Shown here piece after piece: positions 33,528 through 38,157 of a stretch of 38,157 bases of DNA (its first letter is position 1; each line of letters starts with the position of its first letter). The stretch covers positions 1-38,157 of the forward strand of contig JAUNCQ010000007.1 of assembly GCA_030526515.1 (NCBI GenBank), read 5' to 3'. This DNA comes from Coriobacteriia bacterium (GTDB lineage Bacteria; Actinomycetota; Coriobacteriia; Coriobacteriales; Eggerthellaceae). The notes under the pieces were generated by a model. The model worked only from the letters and a program-made list of their open reading frames with translations, was not told the DNA's origin and did not search any database. The position numbers and the translations under genes were made by a program.

Positions 33528-35276
33528 CTAATTCAGCAGTGCGCCCAGCTTGTCCACGTCAACGGTGGCAGCACCCTGGGTGCAGGCGGAGCCGAACAGC
33601 TCGTTGATCTGCTCCAGCTTCACGGTCTGCTTTTCGCCCGTGGCACGCTTCTTCAGCTCGACCTCGCCGTTTTCCAGGCCGCGCTTGCCCACCACGATCT
33701 GGTAGGGCCAGCCGATCAGGTCGGCGTCGGCGAACTTCACGCCTGCGCGCTCCTTGCGGTCGTCCAGGGCGACCTCCAAGCCCATGTCCGCCAGCTCCTG
33801 GGCAATCTTCTCAGCAGCCGGGTGGACCAGATCGTCGTTGACGGTCAGCGGGATCACGCACACATGAGCCGGGGCGATGCCCACCGGCCACACGATGCCG
33901 CTTTCGTCATGGCACTGCTCGACGGCAGCAGCCAGGGAGCGGGACACGCCCACGCCGTAGCAGCCCATGATGAAGGGCTTTTCCTTGCCGTCCTCGTCCA
34001 TGAAGGTCGCACCCATGGCCTCGGAGTACTTGGTGCCCAGCTTGAAGATCTGGCCGACCTCGATGCCGCGCGCGCCGTCCATGGGCTTGCCGCACTTGGG
34101 GCAGGCGTCGCCGGTCTTGACCACGCACAGGTCACCCCAGGCGTCCACCTGGAAGTCCTCGCCCTGCTTGGCGCCCACGTAGTGGAAGCCGTCCTCGTTG
34201 GCGCCCACGACCCAGCGCTCGATGCCGCGCAGGCTTTCGTCCGCAGCCACCTTCACGCCAGCCGGCAGGCCGACCGGGCCCATGGAGCCCTTGACCAGGC
34301 CGTGCTGCTCCATCTCCTCGTCAGACAAGGGACGGAAGCCCTTGGCCAGGCGGGAGACCTTGATCTCGTTGACCTCGTAGTCACCAGGGACGAAGGCCAC
34401 CCACACGGTGCCCTCGGCGTCGATGCCGCTGAAGGCCTTGGCGGTGGAGGACTCGGGGCAGCCCAGGAACTCGGCCAGCTCGGCGATGGTGTGCACGCCG
34501 GGGGTCTCGATCTTCTTCAGCTCAGCTGCGTCGTACTGGGTCGGCACAGGAGTGCACTCGCCGATCTCGGTGTCGGCCGCGTAACCGCAGTCGCAGTACA
34601 CCAGGTCGCATTCGCCGGTTTCGGCAATGGCCATGAACTCCTCGGAGCCGGAGCCGCCGATTTCGCCCGAATCAGCCACGACGGTGCGGAACTCGAAGCC
34701 CATGCGCTCGAACATGCGGGTGTAGGCTTCGCGCATCAGGCCGTAGCTCTTGTCCAGGCCCTCTTCGTTGGCGTCGAAGGAGTAGGCGTCCTTCATGATG
34801 AACTCGCGGCTGCGCAGCAGGCCGAAGCGGGGACGACGCTCGTCGCGGAACTTCAGCTGGATGTGGTACAGGTTCTGCGGCAGGTCCTTGTAGGAGCGCA
34901 GCTCGTTCTTGACCAGGTCGGTGATGACCTCCTCATGCGTGGGGCCCAGGCAGAACTCGATGCCGTGACGGTCGGTCATGCGCAGCATCTCGTCGCCGTA
35001 GACGTCCCAGCGGCCGCTTTCGCGCCACAGCTCGGCGTTCTGGACGAAGGGCATGAGCAGCTCCTGGCCGCCGTGGGAATCCATTTCCTCGCGGATGATC
35101 TGCTCGATCTTGGCAAGCACGCGCTGGCCCAGGGGCAGGAACGTGTACAGGCCGGCGGCTTCCTTGCGGATCATGCCGGAGCGGATCAGCAGCTTGGCCG
35201 ATGCGATGTCCGCGTCAGAAGGATCCTCCTTCAGCGTGGGCATGTACGTGGTCTTCAGATGAAGAATGGCACTCAT
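33528..35276 (-). CDS. proS: Prolyl-tRNA synthetase, bacterial type
   Basis: 582 residues; charges tRNA-Pro. Class II core: motif 1 around VLAKIEQIIREEMDSHG, motif 2 FRDERRPRFGLLRSREFIMK, motif 3 CYGVGVSRSLAAAVEQ. Between motifs 2 and 3 (residues ~225-400) lies the editing (INS) domain that hydrolyses Ala-tRNA-Pro, with IAELAEFLGCPESSTAKA and FVPGDYEVNEIK; this marks the bacterial form. The C-terminal anticodon-binding domain starts near VCVIPLTVNDDL. The ATG overlaps the ispG stop codon by 4 bp (ATGA), with GGAGGAG 11 nt upstream. No T-box leader is present. Confidence 0.96.
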   Translation of the reverse strand: MSAILHLKTTYMPTLKEDPSDADIASAKLLIRSGMIRKEAAGLYTFLPLGQRVLAKIEQIIREEMDSHGGQELLMPFVQNAELWRESGRWDVYGDEMLRMTDRHGIEFCLGPTHEEVITDLVKNELRSYKDLPQNLYHIQLKFRDERRPRFGLLRSREFIMKDAYSFDANEEGLDKSYGLMREAYTRMFERMGFEFRTVVADSGEIGGSGSEEFMAIAETGECDLVYCDCGYAADTEIGECTPVPTQYDAAELKKIETPGVHTIAELAEFLGCPESSTAKAFSGIDAEGTVWVAFVPGDYEVNEIKVSRLAKGFRPLSDEEMEQHGLVKGSMGPVGLPAGVKVAADESLRGIERWVVGANEDGFHYVGAKQGEDFQVDAWGDLCVVKTGDACPKCGKPMDGARGIEVGQIFKLGTKYSEAMGATFMDEDGKEKPFIMGCYGVGVSRSLAAAVEQCHDESGIVWPVGIAPAHVCVIPLTVNDDLVHPAAEKIAQELADMGLEVALDDRKERAGVKFADADLIGWPYQIVVGKRGLENGEVELKKRATGEKQTVKLEQINELFGSACTQGAATVDVDKLGALLN

Positions 35277-36328
35277 AGTCTATTAATCTCCTCCATTAAC
35301 GCGTCCACGATCTGGTCTTCCGCCACCTTGCGGAGGACCTGCCCGTGGGCGAACAAAACCCCAACCCCGTCTCCGCAGGCCACGCCTATGTCGGCGCCGG
35401 CCGCTTCACCGGGTCCATTTACCACGCAGCCCATGACGGCCACGGAAATAGGCTTGGGCACGTCTGCAAGACGCTCCTCCACCTGTTTCGCCAGGCTGAT
35501 CAGATCCACCTGGCACCGTCCGCACGTGGGACAGCTGATGATCTCCGGTCCTCGTTCGCGCAGGCCCAACGCGGAAAGCAGCGTCCAGCAGGCGCGGATC
35601 TCGGTCACGGGATCGTCGGTCAGGCTGATGCGGAGCGTGTCGCCAATGCCCTGCTCCAGCAAAACGCCCAAACCGGCAGCACTCTTGATAATACCCTGAA
35701 ATGCCGTTCCCGCCTCCGTGATACCAATGTGAAGCGGAACTTCCGGGATCATTTCCGCCAGAAGACGGCAGGTTGCTATGGTCGCGGGCACGTCGTGGGC
35801 CTTGGCGGACACCACCACGTCGTCAAAGCCGCGCTGGGCGAAGTACTCCACGTAGTCGGCGGCGGACTGGGACAGCTTCTGGGGCAGCGTCAGGTCGTCG
35901 CGCTCCTTGAGGGCCTTGTCCAGGCTGCCGGCGTTCACGCCGATGCGGATGGGAATGCCCGCGGCCCGCGCGGCGTCGATGACTTCGTCCGTTGCCTCCA
36001 AGCCGCCGATGTTGCCCGGGTTGATGCGCAGCTTGGCCGCGCCCCGACGGGCGGCCTCAATGGCAATGACCTTGTCGAAGTGGACGTCCGCCACCACCGG
36101 CAGCGGCGACTTCTGGCACACCTGCTCGAAGGCGTCCAGGCAGTCGCGGTGCGGAATGGCCATGCGGACCACCTCGCAGCCAGCCGCCGCCAGGGCGTAG
36201 ATCTGCTGCAGGTTGGCGTCCACGTCCTTGGCGGGCGCGTTCAGCATGGACTGCACCACCACCGGCGCGCCGCCGCCCAGCGGCACGTCTCCCACGCGCA
36301 CCTGCCGCGTTCGTTGGTTCGGCTTCAC
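35273..36328 (-). CDS. ispG: 4-hydroxy-3-methylbut-2-en-1-yl diphosphate synthase
   Basis: Penultimate MEP-pathway enzyme, making HMBPP from MEcPP with a [4Fe-4S] cluster. 351 residues, the short bacterial form. The TIM-barrel half has VPLGGGAPVVVQSMLN and LRINPGNIGG; the cluster half has CPTCGRCQVDL and AVMGCVVNGPGEA, supplying the cluster Cys residues. The GTG start at 36328 is 3 bp after the rseP stop codon, with GGGGG just upstream, and the 3' end overlaps proS. rseP-ispG-proS is a common Actinobacterial/Clostridial order; dxr, usually next to rseP, is not in this window. Confidence 0.96.
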   Translation of the reverse strand: MKPNQRTRQVRVGDVPLGGGAPVVVQSMLNAPAKDVDANLQQIYALAAAGCEVVRMAIPHRDCLDAFEQVCQKSPLPVVADVHFDKVIAIEAARRGAAKLRINPGNIGGLEATDEVIDAARAAGIPIRIGVNAGSLDKALKERDDLTLPQKLSQSAADYVEYFAQRGFDDVVVSAKAHDVPATIATCRLLAEMIPEVPLHIGITEAGTAFQGIIKSAAGLGVLLEQGIGDTLRISLTDDPVTEIRACWTLLSALGLRERGPEIISCPTCGRCQVDLISLAKQVEERLADVPKPISVAVMGCVVNGPGEAAGADIGVACGDGVGVLFAHGQVLRKVAEDQIVDALMEEINRL

Positions 36329-36331
36329 GTG

Positions 36332-37444
36332 TTACCCCCAGTTCCCGAAGATGAATCGCTGGATGTCCTGGTTCAGCATTATGGCGAAGAATCCCATGAA
36401 CAGCACCATGCCCGCCAGGCTCAGGTAGCCCATGACGTTGGCGGATGCGGTGCGGCGGGTGATCTTCTGGACGATCTCGACCACGAAGCGGCCGCCGTCC
36501 AGCGGCGGGATGGGCAGCAGGTTCATGATGCCCAGGGACGTGGACAGCATGGCGGTCAGGGTCAACACGTTGACCAGGCCCTGCTCGAAGGCGGTCTTGG
36601 TCATGACGGCAATGCCCACCACGGAGGTGGAGTCGCTGACCACCTGGGCCGCAGTGGACGGATTGAACAGGCCAGCCACCGCCTGGATGACCATGCCGAT
36701 GTAGCTGATGCCGGCCATGCAGGCCTGGAGGGGGCCGATGGTCACGTGCTTGATTTCGCCCGAGGGATACTGGTAGTCGAAGCCCAGGACGCTGTAGATG
36801 AGCACGAAGGCCAGAAGCGCGAACACCAGGTTCACGGCCACGCCGGCCAGCAGGATCACCGAGCGCTTCCAGAAGGGCAGGCTGCGGTACTGCTGGCGGT
36901 ACTCGGACTGGAACAGGGCCGCCGGGTCCTCCACCGGGCGGGCCTGGCCTTCCTCGTAGGCCACGGGCACCGGCTTGCCCTGGGCCTGCAGCTTGCGGGC
37001 GCGGCGGGCGGACGGGGCGGCGACCTCCATGGCGCGGTAGGTGTTGTACTTGTCGGTCTTGCGGGGGCCGGTCAGGCTGCCCCACTCCACCAGCTCGTCC
37101 AGGGCGGCCAGGGTATCCTCCTCCGGCAGGCCGCAGTCCTCCATGATGTCCTCAAGGTTGGCGGTGCCGCGGCGGTACATGGCCGCCAGCACCGACTCGA
37201 GGTGCGGACTCATGGGGCCGGGCTCCATGCCGCAGACCTTGGCGTAGCCGCCCAGGGGCACGCAGGTCACGCCGAAGCGGGTTTCGCCCCGTTTGAAGGA
37301 AAGCGACGGGCCGGGGAATCCCAGCATGAACTCGGTGACGCGCACGCCGAAAGCGCGAGACGCCAGGTAGTGGCCTCCTTCGTGGATGAACACCAGGAAG
37401 CCCAGCAGAACGCTGCAGCATATGATCATGATCAAAATATCCAT
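36332..37444 (-). CDS. rseP: Site-2 protease RseP homologue without PDZ, with winged-helix-like insert
   Basis: Intramembrane zinc metalloprotease of the M50 family. It has HEGGH in the first TM (metal site, residues ~21-25), SVILLAGVAVNLVFALLAF in the second, and NLLPIPPLDGGRF in the third, giving the Asp ligand. The PDZ domain normally found between the second and third TM is absent. Instead a ~60-residue block lies in the cytoplasmic loop after the first TM (VLAAMYRRGTANLEDIMEDC, then ALDELVEWGSL). It reads like a small winged helix, followed by a charged linker. I placed the start at the ATG at 37444: TATAAT lies seven bases before it and no Shine-Dalgarno is visible, which suggests a leaderless mRNA. 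The in-frame ATG at 37453 overlaps that -10. First gene of the rseP-ispG-proS run. Confidence 0.88.
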   Translation of the reverse strand: MDILIMIICCSVLLGFLVFIHEGGHYLASRAFGVRVTEFMLGFPGPSLSFKRGETRFGVTCVPLGGYAKVCGMEPGPMSPHLESVLAAMYRRGTANLEDIMEDCGLPEEDTLAALDELVEWGSLTGPRKTDKYNTYRAMEVAAPSARRARKLQAQGKPVPVAYEEGQARPVEDPAALFQSEYRQQYRSLPFWKRSVILLAGVAVNLVFALLAFVLIYSVLGFDYQYPSGEIKHVTIGPLQACMAGISYIGMVIQAVAGLFNPSTAAQVVSDSTSVVGIAVMTKTAFEQGLVNVLTLTAMLSTSLGIMNLLPIPPLDGGRFVVEIVQKITRRTASANVMGYLSLAGMVLFMGFFAIMLNQDIQRFIFGNWG

Positions 37445-37451
37445 GTGCGCC

Positions 37452-37457
37452 ATTATA
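37452..37457 (-). promoter_or_regulatory. Consensus -10 of a possibly leaderless rseP promoter
   Basis: On the minus strand TATAAT-N7-ATG. Transcription would start at or next to the ATG at 37444. No good -35 hexamer is present (G+C-rich), which is common for leaderless actinobacterial promoters. Confidence 0.6.
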
Positions 37458-37671
37458 CGGGCACGGGGACGCTGACCGCCCGCTCACCTGGGCGGCGGCA
37501 CAAGGAAACCACATGGAGGGGACGCGGCGGGAGCCACGGCCAGGCTGCGCGCCCCTGCAGCCGGCCCGCCGCGCCGGCAACGACCGGGCCGGCATGATCC
37601 TGCGCCCGACCCGCCACGTCCCCGCGACTGGTCCGCCGCGCCCAGCAGCCGGCCCAGCACGCCCCACTTGC

Positions 37672-37978
37672 GGAAAATGCGCAGAAACGTGTATATTCAT
37701 TTTTGAGAATAATGAAGCTGTCAGGGTCACCAACGCTCTGACCAGGGGCTTTACGACAGCCTCTCTCGCAAGGAATCGAATCGGGTGTCATCGCGCGGAA
37801 AAACCCCAGAAACGTGTACACGTTTCGGCGCTTTTCCCGCAGGCGAGCTCCAGGGGCCTACACGTTTCGGCAAGTTTTCCGCAGCCGCCCCTGGATCGCG
37901 CCGCTGGGCAGGCCCCCGGGCCGCGCCACCGGGCGGACCCAACGGCCCCCGCTCGTATGAAATGCGCGGAAACGTGTA
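37672..37978. repeat. Five copies of a GAAA-N6-GAAACGTGTA motif
   Basis: The motif occurs at 37672-37693 (+), 37797-37818 (+), 37817-37838 (-), 37859-37880 (-) and 37959-37978 (+). The second and third copies meet head-on to form an 18-bp perfect palindrome at 37809-37826. The ten bases GAAACGTGTA are identical in all five, and GAAA recurs 6 bp before each. The regular spacing suggests a protein-binding site cluster or a dispersed palindromic repeat. Confidence 0.8.
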
Positions 37979-38065
37979 TGTATATTTTTGAGAATAAAGC
38001 AGCGGACGAAAACGACATCGCTCTGACCTGGGGTTTTACGACCGGCTCTCTTACACGAAGTCAAA
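37676..38065 (+). repeat. Imperfect direct repeat of ~105 bp, two copies
   Basis: Copy A (37676-37780) and copy B (37961-38065) start 285 bp apart. Both run AATGCGC, GAAACGTGTAT, TTTTTGAGAATAA, GCTCTGACC, GGGG, TTTACGAC and CTCTCT in the same order, with about three quarters identity overall. Each contains one copy of the GAAACGTGTA motif. Confidence 0.75.
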
Positions 38066-38157
38066 AGGGAACGCCGTCATGCAGAGATGCGGGGGCACAG
38101 GTTGACAGTTTAGGGCCACGCCCCCACCACATCCGCCAGTTTTCGACAGGTTTGTGC

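Larger units (their letters stand above)
37458..38157. other. Gene-free, repeat-rich stretch
   Basis: About 700 bp without a convincing gene. 37458-37665 is very G+C-rich with no motif I can name. 37670-38065 holds the repeats described separately. The last ~90 bp hold a CAGTTTAGGG stretch resembling the repeat near 212. Short open frames here share peptide fragments only because the DNA is repeated. Confidence 0.6.

Noticed and set aside
35277-35300. T-box riboswitch controlling proS
   Set aside because: proS overlaps the end of ispG, so there is no leader for a T-box.
32295-35699. Long plus-strand open frame across the DUF218, HAD and proS genes
   Set aside because: Shadow of three clear genes; no recognisable motif.
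37672-37978. CRISPR array
   Set aside because: Repeat copies are in both orientations with irregular spacing and no uniform spacers; no cas genes.
37453-38064. Several short minus-strand frames upstream of rseP with similar peptides
   Set aside because: The similarity comes from the duplicated DNA element; no ribosome-binding sites, and the peptides are Pro/Arg-rich as expected from G+C-rich non-coding DNA.

Overview
The window is high-G+C DNA with Shine-Dalgarno-led, tightly packed genes. It most resembles a gut or oral Actinobacterium of the class Coriobacteriia (Atopobium/Olsenella/Collinsella relatives). This is inferred from gene content and from the secreted repeat proteins (InlB-type repeats, BspA-type leucine-rich repeat) in a monoderm-style genome; no rRNA or tRNA is present to confirm it. 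No integrase, transposase, CRISPR array or tRNA was seen.

Layout. 1-249: no gene, but a two-copy imperfect repeat. 250-7194 (minus): the Gram-positive tilS / hpt / ftsH / folate cluster, with maf after tilS and a short biotin ligase at the 3' end. 7340-9928 (minus): a membrane hybrid histidine kinase with a receiver domain. 10062-10505 (minus): a GNAT acetyltransferase. 10593-16329 (minus): three secreted proteins ending in the same ~155-residue C-terminal module. In transcription order they are a phosphatidylinositol-specific phospholipase C, a beta-helix-like protein with a frameshift, and an InlB-repeat protein. The phospholipase start overlaps the end of rlmD (23S rRNA methyltransferase, 16310-17653). 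17865-22976 (plus): a large RND transporter with a ~210-residue coiled-coil insertion, then an iron-type alcohol dehydrogenase.

23031-25926 is a more A+T-rich islet unlike its surroundings. Three translationally coupled minus-strand genes (a DUF4417-like protein, a small Gly/Ser-led protein resembling a toxin C-terminal domain, and an acidic immunity-like partner) face a divergent gene for a protein with a C-terminal zinc knuckle. Between them lies a well-formed promoter with inverted repeats. This is the best candidate in the window for an undescribed system.

25932-28454 (minus): a four-TM holin-superfamily-IV protein, a MarR-like regulator with a His/Cys-rich tail and a near-consensus promoter under an A+T-rich stretch, and a class I aminotransferase. 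28683-31909: a secreted GH53 endo-beta-1,4-galactanase with accessory domains and a frameshift near its N-terminus; it points to use of plant pectic galactan. 32082-37444 (minus): rseP-ispG-proS, then an internal terminator, then a HAD phosphatase and a SanA-like DUF218 protein. The RseP homologue lacks its PDZ domain and carries a winged-helix-like insert. 37454-38157: no gene, but a dense set of repeats with five copies of a GAAA-N6-GAAACGTGTA motif, including an 18-bp perfect palindrome.

How it works together: most of the window is housekeeping (folate, purine salvage, tRNA and rRNA modification, membrane proteolysis, isoprenoid synthesis, prolyl-tRNA charging). Around it sit surface and secreted functions for host or plant polymers and a small accessory islet. 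Two secreted-protein genes carry single-base frameshifts at G/C runs; assembly error, decay and slippage cannot be told apart from sequence alone.
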